Shown piece after piece: positions 36,302 to 44,817 of a stretch of 64,000 bases of DNA. The notes under the pieces are model-generated. The model did no database searches, was not told the origin of the DNA, and was given only the letters and a program-made list of their open reading frames with translations. Where the stretch lies: NCBI GenBank assembly GCA_002320005.1, contig DCJK01000021.1, positions 66,704 to 130,703 on the forward strand, written 5' to 3'. Numbering within the stretch: the stretch's first letter is position 1; every line of letters begins with the position of its first letter. Both the position numbers and the translations under genes were made by a program. The stretch is from Firmicutes bacterium UBA1702 (GTDB lineage: Bacteria; Bacillota; Clostridia; Peptostreptococcales; Anaerovoracaceae).

Positions 36302-38185
36302 ATGGAAAACATATTTATGGATAAATATGATATTATAGTTGTGGGAGCAGGCCACGCCGGATGTGAAGCGGCGCTGGCAGCAGCTCGAATGGGAAAAAAG
36401 ACCCTGATGTTTTCTATCAACCTCGAAGCAATTGCCATGATGCCGTGTAACCCGTCTATAGGTGGAACAGGAAAGGGACATCTGGTTAGAGAAATAGATG
36501 CTATGGGCGGAGAGATGGGAATAAACATCGATAAAACCTTTCTTCAGAGCAAGATGCTTAATACTGCTAAAGGACCTGCGGTTCACTCTCTCAGAGCTCA
36601 AGCTGATAAAAACCGTTATCATGTTGAAATGAAAAAAACCATAGAAACCACTGCAAACCTTGATATGAAACAGGGGGAAGTTGTTGAGCTTATTGTTGAG
36701 GAAGGAAGAGTAAAAGGCGTTATAACAAAGACCAATACCAGGTATGATGCCGAGGCTGTTATTCTTGCTACAGGAACATTTCTCGGAGGTAAAATTTTCA
36801 TAGGCAGCAGTGCCTTTGAAAGCGGTCCTAATGGCTTGGCACCTGCAAAACAGCTTTCTGACAGCCTGAGAAAAAACGGAATTATGCTGCGCAGATTTAA
36901 AACCGGCACACCGGCCAGATGTCTGGGAAGCAGCCTGGATTATTCTAAAATGCAGGAGCAGAAAGGAGACGAAAAAACTGTTCCTTTTTCCTTTATGAAC
37001 GATGAAATCGGCGAAAATAAAGTGCCTTGCTGGCTTACTTATACAAACGAAGAAACACATAAGGTGATAAGGGAGAACTTTCATCGCTCAGCACTTTTCG
37101 GAGGACAGATTGAGGGAATAGGCCCAAGATACTGCCCTTCTATAGAAGACAAGGTCAACAGATTTGCCGACAAGGAAAGACACCAGCTCTTTATTGAGCC
37201 TGAAGGACTGGATACAGATGAAATGTATATTCAGGGGATGTCTTCAAGCCTGCCGGAAGATGTGCAGAGAGATTTTTATAAGACTATCCCGGGTCTTGAA
37301 AACCTGAGAATAGTGCGGCCGGCATATGCCATAGAGTACGACTGCATAGATCCTCAGGATCTTAAGCTTAATCTTGAAAGCAGAAAAATCGAAAACCTTT
37401 TCTGTGCCGGACAGTTTAACGGAAGTTCCGGATATGAAGAAGCAGCCGCGCAGGGTCTCATGGCCGGAATTAACGCTGCTCTGAAGATTTCAGGCAAAAA
37501 GCCGCTTGTTCTTGGAAGAAACGAGGCTTATATCGGCGTTCTCATCGACGATCTTGTGACAAAAGGCACTAATGAACCTTATAGAATAATGACTTCCAGA
37601 GCCGAATACAGGCTTGTTCTGCGACAGGACAACGCAGATTTGCGTCTAACTGAAAAAGGATATGAAATAGGACTTGCTTCTAAGGAAAGGTATGAAAGAT
37701 ACCTCCGTAAAAAAGAAAATGTTGAAAAAGAGTCTGCAAGACTTACAGAGACCACTTTTGCACCGGGGGAAGTAAATGACTTTCTTAAGAATCATGGAAC
37801 TTCTCCTGTCCAGGGACGCGTTTCCATGGCTGAACTTTTGAAAAGGCCTCAGATATCTTACAGTGATCTGGCTGAAATAGATAATGACAGCAGACCTCAG
37901 CTCTCTTATCATGAAGTCACCCAGCTGGAGGTGCAGATTAAATACGAAGGATACATACAGAAACAGCTTACTCAGATAGAGAGATTCAGAAGACTGGAAG
38001 ACAAAGCGCTGCCGCAGGATATGAATTATGACTGTGTAGAAGGACTGAGGATAGAAGCTGCGCAAAAGCTTAATCAGCTTCGGCCTGAATCCGTAGGACA
38101 GGCATCACGAATTTCAGGAGTATCACCAGCTGATATAAATGTACTTCTGGTATATCTTGAAAAAAAGAGAAGGAGCAAGAATTGA
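36302..38185 (+). CDS. mnmG: tRNA uridine-5-carboxymethylaminomethyl modification enzyme MnmG
   Basis: FAD-dependent partner of MnmE; 627 residues, standard length. The Rossmann motif is DIIVVGAGHAGCEAALAAAR in part (about residues 8-27), with NPSIGGTGKGHLVREIDA, GTFLGG and GYEEAAAQGL further on. I start at the ATG at 36302 because GGAGG lies five bases upstream, right behind the mnmE stop. Its stop overlaps the rsmG start. Confidence 0.97.
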   Translation: MENIFMDKYDIIVVGAGHAGCEAALAAARMGKKTLMFSINLEAIAMMPCNPSIGGTGKGHLVREIDAMGGEMGINIDKTFLQSKMLNTAKGPAVHSLRAQADKNRYHVEMKKTIETTANLDMKQGEVVELIVEEGRVKGVITKTNTRYDAEAVILATGTFLGGKIFIGSSAFESGPNGLAPAKQLSDSLRKNGIMLRRFKTGTPARCLGSSLDYSKMQEQKGDEKTVPFSFMNDEIGENKVPCWLTYTNEETHKVIRENFHRSALFGGQIEGIGPRYCPSIEDKVNRFADKERHQLFIEPEGLDTDEMYIQGMSSSLPEDVQRDFYKTIPGLENLRIVRPAYAIEYDCIDPQDLKLNLESRKIENLFCAGQFNGSSGYEEAAAQGLMAGINAALKISGKKPLVLGRNEAYIGVLIDDLVTKGTNEPYRIMTSRAEYRLVLRQDNADLRLTEKGYEIGLASKERYERYLRKKENVEKESARLTETTFAPGEVNDFLKNHGTSPVQGRVSMAELLKRPQISYSDLAEIDNDSRPQLSYHEVTQLEVQIKYEGYIQKQLTQIERFRRLEDKALPQDMNYDCVEGLRIEAAQKLNQLRPESVGQASRISGVSPADINVLLVYLEKKRRSKN

Positions 38186-38892
38186 GAAGCCTCACAGAAT
38201 ATCTGGAAAAAAATAATATTTATTATAACGATGTAATACTGCGCATGTTTGAAGACTACCGCAGTGGAGTTCTTGAAAAAAACCGCTTTATAAATCTTAC
38301 CGCAATTACAGACCCTGAAGAATTTACTTTAAAGCATTTTGTAGATTCTGCCACATGCTGCGGTATACAGGAGTACATGGATGCCGATAAAATTCTGGAT
38401 ATGGGTACCGGAGCGGGATTTCCTGGAGTTCCTCTGGCAATTCTTTCTCCCGAAAAGGAATTTGTGCTGGTGGATTCCCTTAAAAAGCGATTGAAAATAA
38501 TTGACGAACTATGTTGCCGGATAGGTATAAAAAACGTAACTACTCTGCATGCCAGGGCAGAAGATCTCGCACGCAGAGATGAGCATAGGGAAAAATACGA
38601 TTTGTGCCTTTCCAGAGCAGTAGCAAATCTGTCGACCCTAAGCGAATATTGCCTGCCATTTGTAAGGCAGGGGGGTTTCATGATTGCATATAAAGGCGCC
38701 GAAGCGGAAACAGAGGTTAAAAATGCGGAAAATGCTGTAAAGCAACTGGGAGGAAAATTCCGGCGCACCGTTCCGTCTGCTTTTTCCGGAGAAGCAGAAG
38801 AACACAAGCTTGTTATTATTGAAAAGACAGGCAAGACCCCGTCGAAATATCCGAGAAAAGCGGGAACTCCGGCGAAAGAACCTTTAAAATAG
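38182..38892 (+). CDS. rsmG: 16S rRNA (guanine-N7) methyltransferase RsmG
   Basis: Methylates G527 of 16S rRNA with S-adenosylmethionine. The 236-residue protein has the AdoMet motif ILDMGTGAGFPGVPLAIL (about 71-88) and SRAVANLSTLSEYCLPF, plus the family's basic tail. The start is TTG at 38182, overlapping the mnmG stop as TTGA, with AAGGAG six bases upstream. The mnmE-mnmG-rsmG-noc-parA-parB order is that of Bacillus and many clostridia. Confidence 0.96.
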   Translation: MRSLTEYLEKNNIYYNDVILRMFEDYRSGVLEKNRFINLTAITDPEEFTLKHFVDSATCCGIQEYMDADKILDMGTGAGFPGVPLAILSPEKEFVLVDSLKKRLKIIDELCCRIGIKNVTTLHARAEDLARRDEHREKYDLCLSRAVANLSTLSEYCLPFVRQGGFMIAYKGAEAETEVKNAENAVKQLGGKFRRTVPSAFSGEAEEHKLVIIEKTGKTPSKYPRKAGTPAKEPLK

Positions 38893-38931
38893 CAATTGAG
38901 ATAATTTTTTCGTATATTGTTTTTTGCATAG

Positions 38932-38945
38932 CAATCCCGGGAAAT
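38932..38945 (+). promoter_or_regulatory. Candidate Noc-binding site upstream of noc
   Basis: CAATCCCGGGAAAT agrees with the published Bacillus Noc-binding palindrome ATTTCCCGGGAAAT at 11 of 14 positions, with a perfect right half. A looser relative, ATTTTCCCAAGGGA, follows at 38952-38965. Being 29 bases before noc, it could mediate autoregulation or nucleate Noc near the origin. Confidence 0.45.
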
Positions 38946-38973
38946 GTTACTATTTTCCCAAGGGAGGTGTGTT

Positions 38974-39813
38974 ATGGAAATAATGAAAAGAGGGATACCG
39001 GGATTTCGTCAAGAACCCGCCGATCAGGGAAAGATAGTTTCTATAGCCGTAAACAAAATAGCTGCAAACCCTCTGCAGCCCAGAAAAGTTTTTTATGATG
39101 AAGCTATAGAGGAACTCAGCGGATCCATTAAAGAGTATGGTGTATTGCAGCCTATAATATTAAGAGAGAACGGAGGCGGGGAATACACCATAATAGCAGG
39201 AGAGAGAAGATACAGAGCGGCGAAAATGGCCGGGCTGGAAAAAATTCCTGCTATAGTAAGAGCTATGGAAGAGCAGGAGGCTGCACTGGTGGCGCTGGTG
39301 GAAAATGTGCAGAGAGAAGACCTTAACTTTCTGGAGGAAGCCAGAGCATATAAAAAACTTATTGACGACTTTGGACTTACTCAGACTGAGGTGGCAGAAA
39401 AAGTTAACAAGAAGCAGTCTACTATATCAAATAAGATCAGAATTCTGGCACTGCCAGAGGACATTCAGGAAAAGATAATAGTAAATAATCTTACAGAGAG
39501 GCATGCGAGGGCGTTGCTTAAACTTCATGATGAGGAAGACAGGCTGAAAATAACCCAGAGAGTAGTAGCAAACAGCCTTAATGTAAAGCAGACAGAAAAA
39601 CTCATCGACGATCTTCTGATAAAAAAGGAGGCAGCCGCAAGAAAGAGAAACAAGATAAATTACATAAGTTACAAAATATACCTTAATACAATACGTAAGG
39701 CATTCGGACAGGTAAAGGAAATGGAAAAAAATGCCAGATGGTTTCAGGAGGATAAAGGGGATTTCCTGGAAGTTAAGATTATTTTACCTAAGAAAGACAG
39801 ATGTTTCACATGA
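38974..39813 (+). CDS. noc: Nucleoid occlusion protein, ParB family
   Basis: The 279-residue ParB paralogue has the CTP-binding Box motifs NPLQPRK, GERRYRAAKMAG and ENVQREDLNFLEEARAY, then a helix-turn-helix LTQTEVAEKVNKKQSTISNK and a C-terminal dimerisation region. The ATG at 38974 follows GGGAGGTG. Position between rsmG and parA matches Noc, which blocks division over the nucleoid. A second chromosomal ParB function cannot be excluded from sequence. Confidence 0.82.
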   Translation: MEIMKRGIPGFRQEPADQGKIVSIAVNKIAANPLQPRKVFYDEAIEELSGSIKEYGVLQPIILRENGGGEYTIIAGERRYRAAKMAGLEKIPAIVRAMEEQEAALVALVENVQREDLNFLEEARAYKKLIDDFGLTQTEVAEKVNKKQSTISNKIRILALPEDIQEKIIVNNLTERHARALLKLHDEEDRLKITQRVVANSLNVKQTEKLIDDLLIKKEAAARKRNKINYISYKIYLNTIRKAFGQVKEMEKNARWFQEDKGDFLEVKIILPKKDRCFT

Positions 39814-39817
39814 AACA
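39802..39817. promoter_or_regulatory. parS: parS-like site at the end of noc
   Basis: TGTTTCACATGAAACA is one base away from the canonical parS TGTTTCACGTGAAACA and is a perfect palindrome except at the centre. It spans the noc stop codon, so the last codons (Cys-Phe-Thr-stop) are part of the centromere site. Confidence 0.85.
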
Positions 39818-39918
39818 TCTTCTTTTTTATAGTAAACAACATAAATTTAGCAATAAATATAGCAATAAAATAAAAAATATTATATAATAGCACCAGACGC
39901 AAAAAAGGAGGTTTTGTT

Positions 39919-40689
39919 TTGGGAAAAGCAATAGCAATATTCAATCAGAAAGGCGGCGTGGGAAAAACAACGACCAATATAAATCTTGCTGCATGCCTTG
40001 CCCTCAGAGGAAAGAAAGTTCTGGTGCTTGATATAGATCCGCAGGGAAATACAACAAGCGGCCTCGGAATATCCAAAAGAGATCTGGAAGATACCATTTA
40101 TAATATTATTGTCGACAGCGAATATGATCCAAAAAAAGCTGTAATGCATACAGATGTGGAAAATCTGGATCTAATTCCTGCCAGCGTTGATCTTGCGGGT
40201 GCCGAAGTTGAGCTGGTACAGATTGAAGGAAGAGAAAAAGCATTAAAGACGGGTCTTGACAGAATAAAAGGCGAGTATGACTATATATTCATTGACTGTC
40301 CTCCGTCACTGGGACTTCTTACAATAAACTCACTTGCCGCGGTAGACAGCGTGCTTATACCTATACAGTGCGAGTTCTATGCTCTGGAAGGCGTAAGTCA
40401 GCTTGTAAGCACTATAGATCTCGTAAAAAAGAGTCTCAATCCGTCATTGGAAGTACAGGGAGTTATATTAAGCATGTTCGATGGAAGAACAAATCTTTCA
40501 GCTCAGGTCGTCCAGGAAGTAAAGAAATATTTCGGAGGAAAAGTATACACAACGGTTATACCGAGAAATGTAAGGCTTGCAGAGGCGCCAAGCTATGGTC
40601 TTCCGATAACCGAATATGACCCGAAATCAAAAGGAGCAGAAGCTTATATGGAATTTGCTGAAGAATTCCTCGAGATGGAGGAGGAGTAA
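39919..40689 (+). CDS. parA: Chromosome partitioning ATPase ParA/Soj
   Basis: A 256-residue Walker-type ATPase that works with ParB on parS to segregate origins and modulate DnaA. It has deviant Walker A KGGVGKTTT (about 11-19), DIDPQGNTTSG, FIDCPPSLG and the C-terminal DNA-binding Lys/Arg patches. The start is TTG at 39919 with AAGGAGG seven bases upstream. TATAAT at 39883-39888 is a likely -10 box with no strong -35 box; two TAGCAATAAA copies lie just upstream of it. Confidence 0.95.
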   Translation: MGKAIAIFNQKGGVGKTTTNINLAACLALRGKKVLVLDIDPQGNTTSGLGISKRDLEDTIYNIIVDSEYDPKKAVMHTDVENLDLIPASVDLAGAEVELVQIEGREKALKTGLDRIKGEYDYIFIDCPPSLGLLTINSLAAVDSVLIPIQCEFYALEGVSQLVSTIDLVKKSLNPSLEVQGVILSMFDGRTNLSAQVVQEVKKYFGGKVYTTVIPRNVRLAEAPSYGLPITEYDPKSKGAEAYMEFAEEFLEMEEE

Positions 40690-40690
40690 T

Positions 40691-41593
40691 ATGGCAACGG
40701 TAAAAAAAGGCGGTCTGGGCAGAGGTCTTGATGCCCTCTTTGCAGACGTGCCTGTAAAAGAACCGGCAGCGGAAAAAAATCAGAATGAAAAAAATTCTGC
40801 AGACGACAGAGACAGGGTACAATACATAAAAATCCACGACATTATGCCTAATGCCAATCAGCCGAGAAAAACTTTTAATGAGGAAAAAATCGGTGAACTG
40901 GCAGATTCGATAAAAGAGCATGGAATCATTCAGCCTATAGTCGTGCGAAAAAGAGAAAAAGGGTACGAAATAGTGGCAGGAGAACGCCGCTGGCGTGCGG
41001 CTATAAAAGCCGAATTGAGCCAGGTACCTTGCCTTGTAAGAGAGCTGAACGACGAGCAGAATATGCTCATAGCCATAATTGAAAACATGCAGAGGGAGGA
41101 TCTTAATCCTATTGAAGAGGCAGAGGGATTAAGACAGATGTCGGAAACTTTCGGCATGACTCAGGAACAGATCTCAAAAAGCCTGGGAAAAAGCAGACCG
41201 TACATTACAAATTCCATGAGGCTGCTGAAGCTACCCGATTATATCAGAGACAGCATAGCGGAAGGCCAACTTTCGGCAGGACATGGACGAACCCTGATAA
41301 CGGTCACCGATGAAAAGATAAGAAGAGAGCTCTGGCAGAGAATAGTATCAGAAGGGCTTTCCGTGAGGGAAGCAGAAAAGTTGTCATCGTCCGGAGGAAA
41401 ACATAAAAAGAAAAAGCCGGCTGCTTCGAAGAAAAAAATTCCTGATGTTCTGAGGGTGGAAGCAGAGCTTAAGGAAGTCCTGGGAACAAGAGTATCTATA
41501 AACAAAAAAGGAAGCAAGGGCAAAATAGAAATAGAATATTACTCATCAGAAGAACTGGAAAGACTCATAGAAATGTTGAAATCACTCAGATAG
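40691..41593 (+). CDS. parB: Chromosome partitioning protein ParB/Spo0J
   Basis: A 300-residue CTP-dependent clamp that loads at parS. The N-terminus KKGGLGRGLDALF stimulates ParA in this family; NANQPRK, GERRWRAAIKAEL and ENMQREDLNPIEEAEG are the nucleotide and parS-loading boxes; the helix-turn-helix MTQEQISKSLGKSRPYITN follows. A Lys-rich linker leads to the dimerisation domain. The ATG is one base past the parA stop, with GGAGGAG upstream. Confidence 0.96.
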   Translation: MATVKKGGLGRGLDALFADVPVKEPAAEKNQNEKNSADDRDRVQYIKIHDIMPNANQPRKTFNEEKIGELADSIKEHGIIQPIVVRKREKGYEIVAGERRWRAAIKAELSQVPCLVRELNDEQNMLIAIIENMQREDLNPIEEAEGLRQMSETFGMTQEQISKSLGKSRPYITNSMRLLKLPDYIRDSIAEGQLSAGHGRTLITVTDEKIRRELWQRIVSEGLSVREAEKLSSSGGKHKKKKPAASKKKIPDVLRVEAELKEVLGTRVSINKKGSKGKIEIEYYSSEELERLIEMLKSLR

Positions 41594-41600
41594 GAGGATG

Positions 41601-41616
41601 TGTTTCACATGAAACT
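41601..41616. promoter_or_regulatory. parS: Second parS-like site
   Basis: TGTTTCACATGAAACT differs from canonical parS at the centre and last base. It lies between the AGGAGG (41592-41597) and the ATG (41609) of the next gene and covers that start codon, so ParB binding and gene expression could interact. Confidence 0.7.
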
Positions 41617-41881
41617 TTTTGTAGAGGGACTTCTTTTATGGAATGTGATAACCTTTCTGATGATGGGTATAGACAAAAGAAGATCCATAAAGAATAAAAG
41701 AAGAATAAGTGAAAAAACACTGATCCTCAGCAGTTTTTTTATGGGAGCAACAGGTACATGTCTGGGAACTGTAGTGTTTCACCACAAGACACGAAAAATT
41801 AAGTTCAGAACCCTGCTGCCGTTGTCTTTAGTAATAAACATTGCAGTAATATATGTGTTCAACAGCATAAATATAATATAG
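41609..41881 (+). CDS. DUF1294 membrane protein
   Basis: A 90-residue small membrane protein with three hydrophobic segments and the DUF1294 hallmarks MGIDKRRS and VFHHKTRKIKF. Function is unknown. I start at ATG 41609; a GTG at 41600 is too close to the AGGAGG to be used. The parS-like site overlaps this start. It directly follows parB, so it may be co-transcribed. Confidence 0.8.
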   Translation: MKLFVEGLLLWNVITFLMMGIDKRRSIKNKRRISEKTLILSSFFMGATGTCLGTVVFHHKTRKIKFRTLLPLSLVINIAVIYVFNSINII

Positions 41882-41885
41882 GAGG

Positions 41886-41912
41886 AAGCCTCTCGAAGCA
41901 GAGGCTTTTTTA
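41886..41912 (+). terminator. Hairpin with T-run between DUF1294 and sprT-like genes
   Basis: AAGCCTCT (41886-41893) pairs with AGAGGCTT (41900-41907) around CGAAGC, followed by TTTT. It looks like an intrinsic terminator. It also sits between a GGAGG at 41881-41885 and the next ATG at 41916, so it may bring that site close to the start when folded. Confidence 0.7.
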
Positions 41913-41915
41913 TCT

Positions 41916-42449
41916 ATGGAAGAAGAAAAAATCAGATATATGGTGGAAAAAACAGCTGAATTGTTAAGAAAAGAAGGCATTCCTGTGTCAAAACAAATCA
42001 GCAGAGTAGTTATAAACAATCGTGCCCAAAAGAGACTTGGCACCTGCAGAAAAACAGTTGATTTATCAGGGAAAGAGTCGTACACCATTGAAATTTCCGG
42101 AATAGCTCTGAAATGCGGTGAAAAGGAAATAATGGAAATAATAATTCACGAACTGCTGCATACTTGTCCGGAATGCCTGAATCATGGAAAAAAATGGAAA
42201 GAATATGCATCCAAAGTACATAAAATGACAGGATATAGAATAACCTCCACGGCATCTTATGAAAACCTGGGGATAGACGTGCCGGAAACAAGTCCGAGAA
42301 CTGTTTACAGAATTAAATGCCGGAACTGCGGATATATATATGTAAGAAAAAAAATCTGCCCTCTTGTGAAGAATCCGGGGAAATACAGATGCGGCAAGTG
42401 TGGTTCTTCCCTTTTAAATGCAGAAAAAAGCACAATATCTTGTAGATGA
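41916..42449 (+). CDS. SprT-like zinc metalloprotein
   Basis: The 177-residue protein has the metallopeptidase motif HELLH near residue 79, a third histidine in the HGKKW stretch that follows, and a C-terminal zinc ribbon (KCRNCGYIYVRKKICPLV, CGKCG). This is the SprT-like architecture related to SPRTN DNA-protein crosslink proteases; bacterial members are poorly characterised. There is no ordinary ribosome-binding site next to the ATG at 41916. Family assignment is good, substrate unknown. Confidence 0.8.
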   Translation: MEEEKIRYMVEKTAELLRKEGIPVSKQISRVVINNRAQKRLGTCRKTVDLSGKESYTIEISGIALKCGEKEIMEIIIHELLHTCPECLNHGKKWKEYASKVHKMTGYRITSTASYENLGIDVPETSPRTVYRIKCRNCGYIYVRKKICPLVKNPGKYRCGKCGSSLLNAEKSTISCR

Positions 42450-42596
42450 AAAAAAAGAATGAGTATGATATAATATATTGATTATCTTTGACCATAAAGG
42501 GTGTGAAGGTATTATCACAAAACCAACACTTAAAAATACCCTTAAAATGTTAAAATAAACAAAGGTCGCATCTTTGCAGAACAGCGGAGAAGAAAA

Positions 42597-44354
42597 ATGA
42601 GTACAGAAAAACTTGAAAATCTGATATCATCATATATTCCTATGCCGGCCTGCGTTATAAACAGCGCAGGAAAGGTACTGAGCGCCAATGATAAGATAGG
42701 CGAGGTATTTTTATATGAAGGAATTGTTGACGGAGATATATTTGCCCTCACGGGCATAAAGACGCCGGAGCTTTTTGAAGCTGCCCGAAAAAACGAACAT
42801 CCGCTGCTTAAAAGGAATGACAGGATATTCCGCCTTATATGTCAAGAAGTGGACGGAACTGAGGAAAATGAGCTTTCCATAGTGTTCGGCGACGTCACAA
42901 ACCTTGAAGAACTTAAAGAGAAATACAACAAGGAAAAAATTTGTATAGCAAAGATACAAATTGATAATTACGACGAGCTTATTGCCAATACGCCCGCTGA
43001 CTTAAGGCTTTCTGTTCCCAACGAGATAGACAGAATACTGAGAAGATGGGCCGAAAAAATAAACGCCTCGTTAAATAAGATGAAAGAGGAGGCATATGTT
43101 GCTGCCTTTGAACAGCAGCAGTTGGAAAAGCTTACGTCATCTAAATTCGAGATGCTTGATGAAGTAAGAGCAATAGATTCCGGTATAGATTTTCCGGTAA
43201 GTCTCAGTATAGGAGTGGGAGCCGGAGGAAAGACCCCGCAGCAGACTGAGGAATATGCAGACGGAGCTCTGGATCTGGCCCTTGGAAGAGGCGGAGACCA
43301 GGCCGTACTTAAGAGAAATATAAAAGTTGAATATTTTGGAGGAAAACTGCAGACTGTAGAAAAAAGAAACAAGGGTAAATCAAGAATAGTAGGACATGCC
43401 CTGAGACAGCTGGTTGAGCAGTCCAAAAAAGTCTTTATAATGGGACATAAAAATCCGGATATGGACTGCTTTGGAGCGGCACTTGGAGTTATGCGCTTCT
43501 GCTCCCTTTGTGACAGAGATCCCTACATAGTTATAGATAACTACAAGGAAGCTCTTCAGACTGTTTACAAGCAGGCCAAGGAAAGTGAGAACTACAGATT
43601 TATATCCAGTGCAAAGGCACAGACACTGGCTGATGGCGAGAGCCTTCTTATAGTTCTGGATACTCACAGACCAAGCATGGTTCAGTGCCGTGAACTTCTG
43701 GATATATGTGAGAGAGTGGTTATAATTGATCATCATCGGCGTGTAGAAGATTTTATAGAAAACCCCATGCTTGCATATATGGAATCCTATGCTTCTTCAA
43801 CCAGCGAACTTGTTGCGGAAATTCTGCAGTACATGACGGGAAAGAAAGTTCTTGAAAAGCTGGAGGCCGAAGCGTTGCTGGCAGGAATGACTGTTGATAC
43901 CAATGGTTTTACCGTAAAGACCGGAGTAAGAACCTTTGAAGCCGCTGCATGGTTGAGAAGACAGGGTGCAGATCCTACAGAAGTCAGCAGATTCTTCCAG
44001 GAGGACATGGAAAGCTTCATGATAAAAGCAGAAGCAATGGCTACTGCAAAGCAGCATTCCGGAGGTGTCATGACTTCCCTATGCGGGACAAAGCATCCCG
44101 ATGAGCAGGTCATATGCGCACAGGTTGCAGACAGACTTCTTTCAGTCAAAGGAGTTAAAGCAAGTTTTGTTGCGGGAATCAACACAGAAGGAAAAACCGT
44201 GATAAGCGCCAGATCACTGGGTGAAGTCAATGTACAGATAATAATGGAGAAATTCAACGGAGGAGGTCATTTGACCACCGCAGCAGCACAGGTGGATATG
44301 CCTCCAGAAGACGCTATAGATAAAATTTTGGAAATGATGGAGGAAGAACAATGA
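42597..44354 (+). CDS. gdpP: GdpP-like c-di-AMP phosphodiesterase lacking the membrane anchor
   Basis: The 585 residues hold a PAS-like domain (about 1-110), a degenerate GGDEF domain (about 115-250) and a DHH-DHHA1 catalytic module. Visible metal-site motifs are GHKNPDMDCFGAA, VLDTHR, DHHRRVEDF and the C-terminal FNGGGHLTTAA. It should hydrolyse cyclic di-AMP. Typical GdpP has about 655 residues and two N-terminal transmembrane helices; here the first residues are polar and begin directly in the PAS region. GGAG precedes the ATG. The gdpP-rplI-dnaB order is the classic one. Confidence 0.9.
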   Translation: MSTEKLENLISSYIPMPACVINSAGKVLSANDKIGEVFLYEGIVDGDIFALTGIKTPELFEAARKNEHPLLKRNDRIFRLICQEVDGTEENELSIVFGDVTNLEELKEKYNKEKICIAKIQIDNYDELIANTPADLRLSVPNEIDRILRRWAEKINASLNKMKEEAYVAAFEQQQLEKLTSSKFEMLDEVRAIDSGIDFPVSLSIGVGAGGKTPQQTEEYADGALDLALGRGGDQAVLKRNIKVEYFGGKLQTVEKRNKGKSRIVGHALRQLVEQSKKVFIMGHKNPDMDCFGAALGVMRFCSLCDRDPYIVIDNYKEALQTVYKQAKESENYRFISSAKAQTLADGESLLIVLDTHRPSMVQCRELLDICERVVIIDHHRRVEDFIENPMLAYMESYASSTSELVAEILQYMTGKKVLEKLEAEALLAGMTVDTNGFTVKTGVRTFEAAAWLRRQGADPTEVSRFFQEDMESFMIKAEAMATAKQHSGGVMTSLCGTKHPDEQVICAQVADRLLSVKGVKASFVAGINTEGKTVISARSLGEVNVQIIMEKFNGGGHLTTAAAQVDMPPEDAIDKILEMMEEEQ

Positions 44355-44797
44355 TAGTTATTTTAAATAAAGATGTAAAAGGAACAGGAAAAGCCGGAGA
44401 TGTTGTAAAGGTAAGTGACGGATACGCAAGAAACATGCTTATTCCAAGAGGCCTTGCAACGGAGGCTACTCAGGGAAACATCAGACATCTTGAAAAGCAG
44501 AAGGCTATCGCTGCAGAAAAAAAAGCCGAAGAAAAGGCTCAGGCACAGCAGCAGGCAGAAAAAATCCAAAAAGCTTCAGTACTGATTAAGACAAAAGCAG
44601 GAAAAGGCGGAAAAATTTTCGGATCAATAACTTCCAAAGATATTTCAGAAGCCCTCAGGGAACAACACGGAATTGACATTGATAAGAAAAAATTTCAGAT
44701 GGATGCACCACTTAAGCAGACAGGGGAGACAGGCGTGGATATCAAATTGTACCAGGATATAATTGCGCGCCTTACAGTGATTATCGAAGCAGAGTAA
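44351..44797 (+). CDS. rplI: 50S ribosomal protein L9
   Basis: The 148-residue L9 has the N-terminal RNA-binding domain with GKAGDVVKVSDGYARNMLIP and a central helix leading to the C-terminal domain (FGSITSKDISEAL). It overlaps gdpP by ATGA and precedes dnaB by 20 bases. Confidence 0.98.
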   Translation: MIVILNKDVKGTGKAGDVVKVSDGYARNMLIPRGLATEATQGNIRHLEKQKAIAAEKKAEEKAQAQQQAEKIQKASVLIKTKAGKGGKIFGSITSKDISEALREQHGIDIDKKKFQMDAPLKQTGETGVDIKLYQDIIARLTVIIEAE

Positions 44798-44817
44798 AAC
44801 AGTATCGGGAGAAGAAC

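Noticed and set aside
36212..37084. Open frame of 290 codons opposite mnmE and mnmG
   Set aside because: It spans two certain genes and has no start context or domain.
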